Assembly (NCBI GenBank): GCA_011525875.1
Contig: WYBN01000007.1
Coordinates: forward strand, 1 to 64,000
Length of the DNA: 64,000 nt
Source of the DNA: Melioribacteraceae bacterium
GTDB lineage: Bacteria > Bacteroidota > Ignavibacteria > Ignavibacteriales > Melioribacteraceae
Direction: 5' to 3'
In this document: positions 8,592-18,238 of the stretch, piece by piece
Position numbering within the stretch: position 1 is the first letter of the stretch
Layout of the letters: every line of letters begins with the position of its first letter
Notes under the pieces: model-generated
Seen by the model: only the letters and a program-made list of their open reading frames with translations
The model's database searches: none
Told to the model about the DNA's origin: nothing
Position numbers and translations under genes: made by a program

Positions 8592-9620
8592 ATGATTAGA
8601 TTTGTTCACCCCGATTATTTATATGCTTTATATCTAATACCCGTTTTAGTAGCCGTATATTTTATTACAAGCTATAAACAGAAAAGGGCGTTAAGCTTAT
8701 TTGCTAATGAGAAAATGCATAAGGTTCTGCTGCCTTTCAGAAGCAAAGTTAAACCGGTAATTAAATTTATTTTGGTTATTACTTCCATTGCTTTTCTAAT
8801 ATTATCGCTTGCCAATCCGCAGGTCGGATCAAAAATCGAAGAAGTTAAACAGGTTGGTATTGATGTGTTCATCCTGCTTGATGTTTCCATGAGTATGAAA
8901 GCTGAAGATATCAGACCGAATAGACTTGCGAAAGCAAAGCTTGAAATTTCCAAGATGATACAGCGTCTCCGCGGCGATAGAATCGGTTTGATTGTTTTCT
9001 CCGGAGAAGCCTATGTGCAGTTTCCTTTGACAACCGACTACTCAGCTGCAAATTTATTTTTGAATGCCGTTGATGTTTCATCAGTTCCCGTGCCCGGCAC
9101 GGCGATAGAACCTGCAATTAATTTAGCATTGAATTCCTTTAAAGAGGATACGCCTACCAAAAAGGCAATTATAATTATTACCGACGGCGAAGACCATGAA
9201 GGCAATTTAAAGAATGCTGCCGAAGAAGCCGAATCAAAAGGAGTTCAAATTTATGCAATCGGGCTCGGATCCGCCGCCGGGTCGCCGATACCAGTATATA
9301 ATTCAAGAGGGCAGCAGGTGGATTTTAAGCGCGACAATACCGGTAATATTATTCTTACTAAACTTGACGAACAGACTCTTATTGAACTCGCCGCTGCCGG
9401 AGGCGGAAAATATTACAGAGGCACGAATACTGAGAACGAACTTGAACAAATCTATAACGATTTATCCGATATCGAAAAATCAGAATTCGGCACGACACGG
9501 ATCACAAGTTACGAGGACAGATTTCATTATTTCCTATTCCCCGCAATTTTATTTTTACTGGCGGAATTTTTTATCAGTGCAAAAAAAACAAAATTTTTAA
9601 TAAAATTTGATAACGAATAA
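8592..9620 (+). CDS. batB: BatB-type VWA membrane protein
   Basis: A 342-residue paralogue of BatA encoded one base after it. Hydrophobic segments near residues 10-27 and 58-76, a VWA domain with MIDAS sequence DVSMSM and the loop ITDGEDHEGN, and a C-terminal membrane helix before AKKTKF. BatA and BatB are presumed to form a membrane complex with their VWA domains in the periplasm, working with the TPR proteins BatC and BatE and with BatD. Position in the operon decides between the batA and batB names. Confidence 0.93.
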   Translation: MIRFVHPDYLYALYLIPVLVAVYFITSYKQKRALSLFANEKMHKVLLPFRSKVKPVIKFILVITSIAFLILSLANPQVGSKIEEVKQVGIDVFILLDVSMSMKAEDIRPNRLAKAKLEISKMIQRLRGDRIGLIVFSGEAYVQFPLTTDYSAANLFLNAVDVSSVPVPGTAIEPAINLALNSFKEDTPTKKAIIIITDGEDHEGNLKNAAEEAESKGVQIYAIGLGSAAGSPIPVYNSRGQQVDFKRDNTGNIILTKLDEQTLIELAAAGGGKYYRGTNTENELEQIYNDLSDIEKSEFGTTRITSYEDRFHYFLFPAILFLLAEFFISAKKTKFLIKFDNE

Positions 9621-9629
9621 ATAATAATT

Positions 9630-10370
9630 ATGAAAAACAGCCTTCATAAATATTTGTCTGTAACGATATTATTGTTATTGTCTGCAAATTCAGCGCTGCC
9701 GCAATCGCTTCGAAAGCATGTTAATAACGGCGTAGATTTTTACGAGAAGGAAAAGTATTCCGAAGCAGAAGTCTCTTTCAAAAAGGGAATCGAAAAAGAA
9801 TTTGAATCATTCGAAGGTCATTTTAATTTGGGTGATGCACTCTACAAGCAGCAAAGATACGACGAAGCGTTGAAATCATTCGGTAATGCAATGGCTCTTG
9901 CAAAGGATGATTATCAGCGCGGCAAGATTTACCATAATCTCGGGAATACTCTGTTGAAATCCCAGAAGCTTCCGGAAAGTATTGAAGCGTATAAAAACGC
10001 ATTGAAGCTTAACCCTGAAGATCTAGAAACAAAATATAATCTTGCTTATGCATTGAACATGATGAAGAACGATCAAAATAAGCAGCAGAATAAAAATCAA
10101 CAGAATCAGGATAATCAAGACAAGGAAGACCAGCAGGATCAAAATCAAAAGGATCAGGAAGAAAACCAAGAGCAAAACAAAGAGCAAAACCAGGATCAGC
10201 AGAAGCAGAATGACGAACAAAATCAAAATCAGAAACAGCCGCGCCCGAACGAGATTTCAAAGGAAGAAGCTCAAAGGATTTTGGAGGCATTAAAAAAGGA
10301 TGAAGCGAAACTTCAGCAGGAATTACGAAAAAAAGCAGTGAAGCAATCGAAAAGGGAAAAAGACTGGTAG
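9630..10370 (+). CDS. batC: BatC-type TPR protein with Q/N-rich tail
   Basis: A 246-residue secreted or periplasmic protein: signal peptide ending near ALPQ, then about three tetratricopeptide repeats (residues 25-145), then a low-complexity run of Gln, Asn, Lys, Asp and Glu (about 150-205) and a short charged helix. TPR plus charged low-complexity tail is typical of BatC. The tail makes an antisense open frame that is an artefact. It follows batB by nine bases and precedes batD by eight. Confidence 0.88.
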   Translation: MKNSLHKYLSVTILLLLSANSALPQSLRKHVNNGVDFYEKEKYSEAEVSFKKGIEKEFESFEGHFNLGDALYKQQRYDEALKSFGNAMALAKDDYQRGKIYHNLGNTLLKSQKLPESIEAYKNALKLNPEDLETKYNLAYALNMMKNDQNKQQNKNQQNQDNQDKEDQQDQNQKDQEENQEQNKEQNQDQQKQNDEQNQNQKQPRPNEISKEEAQRILEALKKDEAKLQQELRKKAVKQSKREKDW

Positions 10371-10378
10371 ATAATGGG

Positions 10379-12193
10379 ATGAATAGAATTTCTTTAAATA
10401 TTTTTACTTTCGTTTTATTTTTATCAGGGATTTATTTCGCTCAAGAGTTTAAATCCTCAGTCGATAGAACTACAGTCGGACAAAACGAACGCTTCCAAGT
10501 TTATTTTGTGTTTTCAGGTTCGAACACAAATAATCTCCGCAATTTTTCTCCGCCTAATTTTCAAGGCTTTAAAATATTGAGCGGGCCCAATCAATCTACC
10601 AGCATGCAGATTATTAATGGGCAGATGTCCTCTTCGGTTACTTATTCGTATTTTTTAGCTGCGGCGGAGCCCGGTGAATATACTATTAATAGCGCATCAA
10701 TTAATTTGGGAAGTACGGTTTATAAAACCGACCCGATTAAAATTAAAGTTGTTCAAGGCGCTGCACAGCAGCAAAGCGTCGGCTCGGAGGTATCGAGTGA
10801 AGAGATAGCTAAAAATCTTTTCATCGTTGCCCAGGTAGATAAATCATCTGCTTACAAAGGCGAGCAAATTACAGTTACTTATAAGTTATATACTCGTCTT
10901 GAAATCTCATCCCCGCAGATTTCCAAACTTCCTGTTTATGAAGGTTTCTGGGCAGAAGAAATAGAAACGGATAATACAATCAGATTCGATATTGAGATGT
11001 ATAAAGGCGAACGGTTCAGGTCCGCGGTGATAAAAAGAGCTGCTCTTTTTCCGACAAAAGCCGGAAACCTTTCAATAACGCCTTTCGAGTTGAATATACC
11101 AGTGATACTTCAGAAGAGGAGAAATGCCAATCCTTTTGATGATTCGTTCTTCGATTCTTTTTTCAGCCGGCGTGAAACTGTTGATTTTCTAGCAAAGTCA
11201 AACCAAATTACAATCAATGTAAAAGAGCTTCCGCTGAATGCGCCATCAACATTTAACGGAGCAGTGGGTGATTTTAAAATGTCGGTCAGTGTGGATAAAA
11301 CAGAATTAGAAAGCAACGAACCATTATCAATAAAAATAAACTTAAGCGGAACGGGAAATATTAAACTTCTTGAAATACCAAAGCTGAATCTTCCGTCTGG
11401 TTTTGAAGAATATGAACCGAAAATAATTGAAAGTATTAGCCGCAGCGGAAAGATTTCGGGAAGCAAAAACGCCGAATACCTCATCATCCCAAGGCTTACG
11501 GGTGAAAAAGAAATTTCTCCGATAGAATTTACTTTTTTCAGCCCTTCTCAAAAAAAATATGTTACGCTTAAATCTCCTGCATATAATTTAAAAATCAAAA
11601 GAAGCAGCAATGCAGTCGAACCCGGCGTAACCGGCTTTTCAAAGGAGAGCGTGCGCCTGCTAAGCGATGATATCCGGTTTATCAAAACTTCCAAATTAGA
11701 CCTGAGAGAGAAAGAAGATTTCAGCGCTGTGCGAAGCTGGTTCTGGTTGGCGTTGATCTTTCCTTTGTTTGCTTTTATCGGCGCCGTGAGTTACATCAAG
11801 CGGAGAGAATCTCTACACGGCAATATTGACTTAATGAGAAACAAGAAAGCCGAAAAGAAAGCCAAAGCCAAATTAAAAACAGCAAAGAAAGAACTCGATT
11901 TAATGCAGTTTGAAAAATTTTATAATGAATTATACCTTGCTCTTTTCGGATATCTGGAAGACAAGCTCGGCTTAAAGCGCGAAGAGTTTACTCAGGAAAG
12001 GGTTCTTCAGCTTCTATTGGAAAGTAATGTAACTGAATCGCTCGTCGGCGATATAAAAGATATTTTGGATAAATGCGAGTTCGCTCGATTTGCTCCGCAA
12101 AGCGAAGGCGGGAAGAATGCTGCCGACATATATTCAACAACCGTTGAAAAAATTGTTCAACTTGAAAACTCAATTAAAAACCGTAAAAATTGA
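10379..12193 (+). CDS. batD: BatD family protein
   Basis: A 604-residue protein with a signal peptide (cleavage after IYFAQ near residue 22), a large beta-rich periplasmic region with repeated immunoglobulin-like units (FKSSVDRTTVGQNERFQVYF and later copies near residues 150 and 310), one membrane helix near residues 455-475 (WFWLALIFPLFAFIGAV) and a basic cytoplasmic tail of about 125 residues. This is the usual BatD plan and length. It follows batC and is five bases from batE, in the same operon. Confidence 0.92.
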   Translation: MNRISLNIFTFVLFLSGIYFAQEFKSSVDRTTVGQNERFQVYFVFSGSNTNNLRNFSPPNFQGFKILSGPNQSTSMQIINGQMSSSVTYSYFLAAAEPGEYTINSASINLGSTVYKTDPIKIKVVQGAAQQQSVGSEVSSEEIAKNLFIVAQVDKSSAYKGEQITVTYKLYTRLEISSPQISKLPVYEGFWAEEIETDNTIRFDIEMYKGERFRSAVIKRAALFPTKAGNLSITPFELNIPVILQKRRNANPFDDSFFDSFFSRRETVDFLAKSNQITINVKELPLNAPSTFNGAVGDFKMSVSVDKTELESNEPLSIKINLSGTGNIKLLEIPKLNLPSGFEEYEPKIIESISRSGKISGSKNAEYLIIPRLTGEKEISPIEFTFFSPSQKKYVTLKSPAYNLKIKRSSNAVEPGVTGFSKESVRLLSDDIRFIKTSKLDLREKEDFSAVRSWFWLALIFPLFAFIGAVSYIKRRESLHGNIDLMRNKKAEKKAKAKLKTAKKELDLMQFEKFYNELYLALFGYLEDKLGLKREEFTQERVLQLLLESNVTESLVGDIKDILDKCEFARFAPQSEGGKNAADIYSTTVEKIVQLENSIKNRKN

Positions 12194-12197
12194 TTTT

Positions 12198-12950
12198 ATG
12201 AAAAGATTTTATCTGCTGATATTCAGCATAATATTCGTTGGTAATTTAAGCGCACAGCCGTTGGAAATGTTTATTGCCGGCAATGATTATTTTGCCCGCG
12301 AAGATTTCGAACGCGCCGCTGCGACTTACGAACAGGTTTTATCTCAAGGATACGAAAGCAGTTCATTATACTATAATCTGGGCAACGCATATTTCCGGCT
12401 GGGAAAAATTGGCTATGCAATATTGAATTACGAGCGGGGTTTAAAGTTAAGTCCTTATGACGAGGATATTAAACATAATCTTGCGGTGGCTAATTCGAGA
12501 ACACTTGACAAGATAGAAGAAGTGCCGAAAATTTTCTTATCGAAATGGTGGGAAGCTGTTTTGACATTTCTTACTGTTGACGGCTGGTCTCTTGTAGTAA
12601 TATTTTTCTATATTGCTTTCCTTTTAAGCATAACTTTTTTTCTAACCGGAAGAACGGGCAGAGCTCAGAAACTCGGATTCATGTCTGGCTCTTTTACTTT
12701 TGCAGCTCTTCTGCTCAGCGTTATAATTCTGATTTCAAGTATAAATTATTTCTCGGCAAACGAATACGGCGTTCTGCTTCAATATGAAATGACAGCAAAA
12801 CAATCCCCCGACTCTAAAGGAAGCGACGTTTTTCTTATACACGAAGGCTCTAAATTCTTGATCGAAGACGAAGTTGACGGCTGGTCTCGCATAAAATTAA
12901 GCGACGGCAAAGTCGGCTGGCTGCCGAATTCCTCCTTCGAGTTGATTTAA
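12198..12950 (+). CDS. batE: BatE-type TPR/SH3 protein
   Basis: A 250-residue protein: signal peptide ending SAQ, tetratricopeptide repeats at residues about 25-95 (SSLYYNLGNAYFRLGKIGYA), two membrane helices near 125-150 and 160-185, and a C-terminal bacterial SH3-like domain (DGWSRIKLSDGKVGWLPNSS). This is the BatE architecture and closes the Bat operon. A longer frame reaches back to 12090, inside batD, but the ATG at 12198 gives a clean signal peptide directly after the batD stop. Confidence 0.9.
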   Translation: MKRFYLLIFSIIFVGNLSAQPLEMFIAGNDYFAREDFERAAATYEQVLSQGYESSSLYYNLGNAYFRLGKIGYAILNYERGLKLSPYDEDIKHNLAVANSRTLDKIEEVPKIFLSKWWEAVLTFLTVDGWSLVVIFFYIAFLLSITFFLTGRTGRAQKLGFMSGSFTFAALLLSVIILISSINYFSANEYGVLLQYEMTAKQSPDSKGSDVFLIHEGSKFLIEDEVDGWSRIKLSDGKVGWLPNSSFELI

Positions 12951-13028
12951 TATAAATATTTCCTGCTGCGATACAAGCGTTTTATTTAATCATTATCTAT
13001 CTTTAAGGCATAATTAAGGCTGATTTTT

Positions 13029-14120
13029 ATGGATTCAAAAAAATACAGCAATGCTAAACTCTTCATCAGTATTACAAATAGTATTCTGATTTTTTTGTTT
13101 ATTTACCTTTTTATCCGGCTGGGCAGCAGCCGCGAATTGCTTTCTGCGATTCAAATTATTTCGCACGGCGTTTATTTGCAATTAATTCTTTTTGTTGTAC
13201 TATTTGGAGCTGGCATTAGTTTTTTTACACTGCCTCTAAAATATTATTCCGAATTTTATTTAGAGCATAAATATAATTTGTCGAATCAAAACTTTGGGCA
13301 GTGGATTTGGCAGAATGCAAAGGCGTTAGTTATCGGGAGTTTGATTGGGCTGCCGGTTGCAGTTTTTTTTTATTTTACGTTAATTAAATTCGGTTCTCTG
13401 TGGTGGCTGCCTTTCTCTATTTTGATGTTTATTATTACTGTTGTCCTTGCTAAGTTTGTTGTAGTGATTATTCTTCCTTTGTTCTATAAAATATCTAAAG
13501 TCGAAAATCAATTACTGAAAGAAAAAATTTTAACGCTGGCGGAAAATGCCGGCATGAAAGTCGAAAATATATTTTCCTTTGATATGAGCAAAGAAACCAA
13601 AAAAGCCAACGCTGCCTTTACGGGACTCGGCAAAACAAAAAGAATTTTGCTTGCCGATACGCTGCTCAGTGGATTTTCGGAAGAAGAAATTGAGACTGTT
13701 ATTGCGCACGAGCTTGGTCATTATAAATACAGACATATTACTAAAAATATTTTTATAACTGCAGCAGTGAGTTTTTTAACATTCTATTTAATATCTGTAT
13801 TTTATGACGCGTCACTCAGCTGGTTTGGTTTTGAGGAAAGAACTGATATAGCAGCTCTGCCGATATTAATTCTTTGGGCTATGATAATTTCTCTCGTAAT
13901 TTCACCTATGACAAATGTTATTTCACGAAGATTTGAGTATGAAGCTGATAGATATGCGGTTAATTCAACGGGTTTGAAGGATGTATTTGTCAACGTTTTG
14001 AATAAATTGACTAAACAAAACCTGGGGGATGAGAACCCGCACCCGCTGGTAGAGTTCTTGTTTTATTCTCATCCTTCGATAAAAAAACGTATTTCAAGAC
14101 TTACATTGAATACGGACTAA
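13029..14120 (+). CDS. M48-family (Ste24/HtpX-like) membrane metalloprotease
   Basis: A 363-residue integral membrane protease. The zinc motif HELGH is at residues 227-231, and the downstream third ligand lies in the FEYEADRYA segment. Four or more hydrophobic segments and the N-terminal part (LEHKYNLSNQNFGQW) resemble CAAX prenyl protease 1/Ste24 rather than the shorter HtpX. The C-terminus carries the conserved SHPSIKKRI. Such enzymes degrade misfolded membrane proteins in bacteria. It follows the Bat operon by 78 bp, so co-expression for envelope quality control is possible. Confidence 0.9.
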   Translation: MDSKKYSNAKLFISITNSILIFLFIYLFIRLGSSRELLSAIQIISHGVYLQLILFVVLFGAGISFFTLPLKYYSEFYLEHKYNLSNQNFGQWIWQNAKALVIGSLIGLPVAVFFYFTLIKFGSLWWLPFSILMFIITVVLAKFVVVIILPLFYKISKVENQLLKEKILTLAENAGMKVENIFSFDMSKETKKANAAFTGLGKTKRILLADTLLSGFSEEEIETVIAHELGHYKYRHITKNIFITAAVSFLTFYLISVFYDASLSWFGFEERTDIAALPILILWAMIISLVISPMTNVISRRFEYEADRYAVNSTGLKDVFVNVLNKLTKQNLGDENPHPLVEFLFYSHPSIKKRISRLTLNTD

Positions 14121-14145
14121 AATTAAAATTGAATGAGATGGTTCG

Positions 14146-15711
14146 ATGAAAAAATTTTTTAAACACACGATTTTATTATTCACAGTCTTGCTTACTATTT
14201 ACGGCTGCAAGTCTGACGGTTCAAATAATCTCCCCACGAATCCTATTGACGGGTCATTGCCCGCCAATCCGATTCCAGAAGACGGAGCGATTAATCAAGA
14301 TAATCTTATTAGTCTTAGCTGGCAGTTCGAAGGAGCCGACTCCTTCACGGTTTATCTTGACACAACTAATCCGCCGGGAAAAATTGTTAAGAGAAACTTG
14401 ACGGAGAAAAACGCAACTATTTTCGCCGCCGGCGCCTCAACAAAATATTTTTGGCAGGTTGAGGCGATTAAAGCAGATTTGACGAGATTGAAAAGCCCGG
14501 TATGGAGCTTTACAACTAAAGCTCAGAGCATAACACCGCCGGGATTCGTGATGGTTAAACACAGCTTAACAACTGCTCCACCTCATTCAGTTAGGCTTTT
14601 ATTTCAGGTTTTGAACCTTGATTCGAAAGGAGTTCCGGGACTATCAATAAGCGACTTCGAGCTGTATGAGAACAGTCAAAGAATTTCTCATCTTGAATCA
14701 AACTTGAGGATTACAAAAAAAGATGATAATATTTATAAAATTAAGACGGTTCTGATGCTAGACAACAGCACAAGCTTAACTGACGGGGGAAGTAATGATC
14801 TCGAGCAAATTAAGGATGCAGCTAAGAATTTTGTAAATAATATGCTCGACGAACAGTTAATCTCCATATTTAAATTTTCCGGAACCGTAGAAAAAATAAT
14901 TGACTTCACCTCTAAAGCAAATAAATTTCAGTTGATTGATGCGATTAACACAATCAGCCGCGGAGCTATGTCAACAAACCTTTATGGAGCGGTAATTGAA
15001 GGTTCTAAAGAACTAAAAGAACATTACGGCGCAGATTCAATTATACAGAGCACAATGATACTTTTTACAGACGGTGATGATACTCAAGGGTCACGGACAC
15101 TGGACGATGCTCTTAACTCTATTGCAGGTAAAAAAGTATTTACAGTCGGATTAGGCGTTGATATTAATCCTAACGTTCTACAACTAATAGGTACGAGCGG
15201 GTTTTATTTGATTAATGAATCCTCCCAATTAAATCAAATATTTGTTTCTATCGGAAGTGAACTGGCTGATCTTTCTAATAGTTTCTACTGGATGGAATAT
15301 GAGAGTCCTAAACGGGGTAATTTTCAGCACTTGCTTAAATTATTTATAATTAGCAATGCTATTAATTCTTTTATCGAAGGTACATTCAGCAGCGCAGGTT
15401 TCTTCGATGCACAGCCAGGCATTTATTTTAATTCTTCTTTCGGCAATCCGCTCGGCGACAGCGACATTCCTCTAATTTCCGGCGGCGATGCCGCAGAAAT
15501 TTATGTAAACACATTCGGCGGTGCTGCAAAGCCATTCTATTCTTGGAGCGATGAGCCGTTATTAAATATCAATTATCTCGACCAGATTCGTTCATCTGTT
15601 GCTGTCGGAGCGCTCCCGGGCATTGTAAACGATACCACGGTTACAATAACTGTAACCGATATTTACAACGGTTTTTCAAAAACTCTAAACTTTGCTATTT
15701 TTAAACCGTAA
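14146..15711 (+). CDS. Lipoprotein with VWA domain
   Basis: A 521-residue surface lipoprotein. The signal peptide ends in a lipobox with the acylated Cys at residue 21 (TIYGC). A fibronectin-type segment around residues 45-125 (IPEDGAINQDNLISLSW, WSFTTK) is followed by a VWA domain from about 198 with MIDAS sequence DNSTS and the later FTDGDD loop. The C-terminal 150 residues have no recognised domain. The substrate is unknown. Together with batA, batB and the DUF58 gene this is the fourth VWA-type protein within 10 kb. Confidence 0.85.
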   Translation: MKKFFKHTILLFTVLLTIYGCKSDGSNNLPTNPIDGSLPANPIPEDGAINQDNLISLSWQFEGADSFTVYLDTTNPPGKIVKRNLTEKNATIFAAGASTKYFWQVEAIKADLTRLKSPVWSFTTKAQSITPPGFVMVKHSLTTAPPHSVRLLFQVLNLDSKGVPGLSISDFELYENSQRISHLESNLRITKKDDNIYKIKTVLMLDNSTSLTDGGSNDLEQIKDAAKNFVNNMLDEQLISIFKFSGTVEKIIDFTSKANKFQLIDAINTISRGAMSTNLYGAVIEGSKELKEHYGADSIIQSTMILFTDGDDTQGSRTLDDALNSIAGKKVFTVGLGVDINPNVLQLIGTSGFYLINESSQLNQIFVSIGSELADLSNSFYWMEYESPKRGNFQHLLKLFIISNAINSFIEGTFSSAGFFDAQPGIYFNSSFGNPLGDSDIPLISGGDAAEIYVNTFGGAAKPFYSWSDEPLLNINYLDQIRSSVAVGALPGIVNDTTVTITVTDIYNGFSKTLNFAIFKP

Positions 15712-15727
15712 CTTAAAAAGGGAATGT

Positions 15728-16021
15728 ATGGCTGTCAGCCGCGAAGACGTAATCTATATTGCAAAGCTTGCAAAACTCGAATTAAAAGAGAATGAAATTG
15801 ACGATTATACAATCCAAATGAACAGGATTTTAGTTTATATGGATAAACTAAACGAGCTTGATACAGAAAAAGTTGAACCGCTTTCGCATCCTGTGCCGGC
15901 TGTAAATATATTCCGGGAAGACACCGTAAAAGGTTCTGTCAGCCGCGAAGATGCCTTGAAAAATGCGCCGGAAAGCACAGAAGAATTTTTTATCGTGCCG
16001 AAAATAATTACTGTCGAATAA
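15728..16021 (+). CDS. gatC: Asp-tRNA(Asn)/Glu-tRNA(Gln) amidotransferase subunit C
   Basis: A 97-residue protein matching GatC: N-terminal REDVIYIAKLAKLELKENE, a central VEPLSHPVPAVNIFREDTV, and the C-terminal FFIVPKIITVE. GatC stabilises the GatA-GatB interface in the complex that amidates misacylated Glu-tRNA(Gln) or Asp-tRNA(Asn). gatA and gatB are not in this window. The second of two close ATGs, at 15728, begins MAVSREDV and fits the family start. It lies nine bases before kdsB. Confidence 0.95.
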   Translation: MAVSREDVIYIAKLAKLELKENEIDDYTIQMNRILVYMDKLNELDTEKVEPLSHPVPAVNIFREDTVKGSVSREDALKNAPESTEEFFIVPKIITVE

Positions 16022-16029
16022 AATTTAAT

Positions 16030-16788
16030 ATGATAGTCGGAATAATTCCAGCCCGTTTCGCTTCAACCCGGTTGATGGGTAAACCGCTTGCTGATATCGG
16101 AGGTAAACCGATGATACAGCACACTTATCTGAGCGCGATAAAATCTAAATTCCTCGATAAAATAATTATTGCAGTTGACGACGAGAAACTTCGCGAAACC
16201 GTCGAGTCTTTCGGAGCTGAAGCAATACTCACCCCAAAAGAAATACCGAGCGGCTCGGATAGAATTGCCTATGTAGCAAAAGACATTGACGCAAAGATTG
16301 TAGTTAACATTCAAGGTGACGAACCGTTCATCCCAGGTCGAATGATTGATGAAGCAATTGAACCGATGCTTTTTGACGAGGATATCTCGGTTTGTACGCT
16401 TGCCAAAAGAATTGACAAGGTGGAAGAATTGAAATCTCCGGCTGTCGTAAAAGTTGTGTTCGATTATAATAATTATGCCCTTTACTTTTCGAGATCGCCC
16501 ATCCCTTTTGTCCGCGATGCCCGTACCAATCTAGAAAAAATTAATACCGGCGAAGTTTATAAACACATCGGACTTTATGTTTATAAAAAAGAAGCGTTAT
16601 TGAAATTTACTTCGCTGGAGCAGACCGACCTTGAATCTATCGAGCGGCTGGAGCAGCTGCGTATGCTGGAAAACGGAATGCGTATAAAAGTTGTTGTCAC
16701 CGAGTTAGAAAGTTTATCTGTTGATACGCCTAAGGACCTTACCGTTGCAAGGAATTATTACGAAAAACTAATGAAGCGGAAAAAATGA
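16030..16788 (+). CDS. kdsB: 3-deoxy-manno-octulosonate cytidylyltransferase
   Basis: A 252-residue cytidylyltransferase that activates Kdo with CTP to CMP-Kdo for lipid A-core synthesis. The N-terminus has the nucleotide-binding signature IIPARFASTRLMGKPL; IQGDEPFI, FSRSPIPF and KHIGLYVYKK are conserved KdsB blocks; the length is normal. Its stop overlaps the next start (ATGA). kdsA and kdsD lie 4-5 kb downstream on the same strand. Confidence 0.97.
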   Translation: MIVGIIPARFASTRLMGKPLADIGGKPMIQHTYLSAIKSKFLDKIIIAVDDEKLRETVESFGAEAILTPKEIPSGSDRIAYVAKDIDAKIVVNIQGDEPFIPGRMIDEAIEPMLFDEDISVCTLAKRIDKVEELKSPAVVKVVFDYNNYALYFSRSPIPFVRDARTNLEKINTGEVYKHIGLYVYKKEALLKFTSLEQTDLESIERLEQLRMLENGMRIKVVVTELESLSVDTPKDLTVARNYYEKLMKRKK

Positions 16789-17735
16789 AAGAACCAAAAA
16801 AAATTAATCTGTCTAATATCCCGACTCCAATTGAAAAAATTACATTCAACGGCTGTTCTTTTCTTATTAAAAGAGATGATTACACCGGCACAGAATTATC
16901 AGGCAATAAAGTTAGGAAACTCGATTATCTCCTCTACGAAGCTATTCAAAACAAATCCGAGTATATTTTTACATGCGGAGGAGATCAATCGAATCACGCC
17001 CGGGCTGCAGCTGTGGCTGCGGCAAAGCTCGGACTTAAATCAAAATTATTTTTATGGGGGAATAAAAAAAACTCACCTGACGGCAATTTGCTTCTTGATC
17101 AATTTTCCGGCGCCGAGATTATTTACTTAACCAAAAGAGAATACTCTGAGGTAAATAAAATCATGCTCGAGCAATCCAAGCGTCTGAAAAAAAAGATTAC
17201 TATAGTTCCTACCGGCGGTTCAAATTTTCTTGGCATTTGGGGATATATAAATTTTGTCAGAGAACTTTCAACGCAGTTAAATCTTAAGAGTATATCGGGG
17301 ATTGTTACCGCTGCCGGCAGCGGCGGAACTTCGGCTGGAATCCTTGTTGGTCTCTCTCTGATGGGTTTTAGAAAAAAGGTTTATGCAGTTAATGTCGTGG
17401 ATGATGAAAGAACAACCCGTAAAATTATTTTAGATCTTGCCGAAGGCGCAGTAGAAAAATATAGATTACCCGTTAAAGTCCACAGCGAAGATCTTACAAT
17501 ATTGGACGGTTACTCTAAAGAAGGTTACAAAAAAATTTCCCCAGAAAAAGTAAAATTGTTGAAGCAGCTTGCTATCCAATCGGGTATTATACTTGACCCG
17601 GCGTATACTGGGAAAGCATTTTATGCCTTCAATGAAAAATTTCTTAGCGGCAGAAACAAAACTGATATTTTGTTCGTTCACACCGGCGGTATATTCGGCG
17701 TGTTTCCGAAAAAGAAAAACTATATAAGTGCATGA
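16785..17735 (+). CDS. PLP enzyme, D-cysteine desulfhydrase/ACC deaminase family
   Basis: A 316-residue fold-type II PLP enzyme. The lysine that should carry PLP lies in LSGNKVRKLDYLL; the CGGDQSNHARA block and the phosphate-binding glycines VTAAGSGGTSAG are typical of this family. Members degrade D-cysteine or 1-aminocyclopropane-1-carboxylate; specificity cannot be decided here, though ACC deaminase activity is rarer. It overlaps kdsB by four bases and precedes the B12-binding gene by 15, so it belongs to the same transcript. Confidence 0.85.
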   Translation: MKEPKKINLSNIPTPIEKITFNGCSFLIKRDDYTGTELSGNKVRKLDYLLYEAIQNKSEYIFTCGGDQSNHARAAAVAAAKLGLKSKLFLWGNKKNSPDGNLLLDQFSGAEIIYLTKREYSEVNKIMLEQSKRLKKKITIVPTGGSNFLGIWGYINFVRELSTQLNLKSISGIVTAAGSGGTSAGILVGLSLMGFRKKVYAVNVVDDERTTRKIILDLAEGAVEKYRLPVKVHSEDLTILDGYSKEGYKKISPEKVKLLKQLAIQSGIILDPAYTGKAFYAFNEKFLSGRNKTDILFVHTGGIFGVFPKKKNYISA

Positions 17736-17750
17736 ATCGGAGGTGTTTTC

Positions 17751-18158
17751 ATGGATAGGAAGATCAGAGTAATAATTGCCAAAGCTGGCCTCGACGGTCA
17801 CGACAGAGGCGCAAAAGTTGTCGCCTCGGCGCTTAGAGATGCTGGTATGGAAATAATTTATACAGGGCTTCGGCAAACTCCTCAAATGATTGTTGAAGCG
17901 GCAATTCAGGAAGATGCTGATGCCATCGGAATAAGCATTTTATCCGGTGCGCACATGACAATACTTCCCAAAATTATCGATTTAATGAATCAAAAAAATT
18001 TGAATGACGTATTGCTGTTCGGCGGCGGTATTATTCCGCAGGATGATGTTAAAAAACTGAAAGATATGGGAGTCGGCGAGATTTTTACGCCGGGTGCTTC
18101 CACTGCTGATATAGTTAAATTTCTTGAAAACTGGATTAAAGAAAACCCCCGGTATTAG
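17751..18158 (+). CDS. Stand-alone cobalamin-binding domain protein
   Basis: A 135-residue protein equal to the C-terminal B12-binding domain of methylmalonyl-CoA mutase: the DxHxxG motif is present as DGHDRG at about residues 16-21, followed by [19 protein letters not shown] and the later SxL (SILSGAH) and GG (FGGGIIP) motifs. As a single small subunit it would pair with a separate mutase large chain (methylmalonyl-, isobutyryl- or related acyl-CoA mutase) encoded elsewhere. A good ribosome site (ggaggtg) precedes the ATG. The partner enzyme is not in the window. Confidence 0.88.
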   Translation: MDRKIRVIIAKAGLDGHDRGAKVVASALRDAGMEIIYTGLRQTPQMIVEAAIQEDADAIGISILSGAHMTILPKIIDLMNQKNLNDVLLFGGGIIPQDDVKKLKDMGVGEIFTPGASTADIVKFLENWIKENPRY

Positions 18159-18238
18159 AAACTGCCATTTAACGAGCCATATTCCTAAAGTGGCAATCTT
18201 TGATTATCTTTAACCACTAAATTATTTTAAACCGAAAA

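Noticed and set aside
10009..10290. Minus-strand frames rich in hydrophobic residues within batC
   Set aside because: They arise from the Q/N/D/K-rich low-complexity tail of BatC read backwards.
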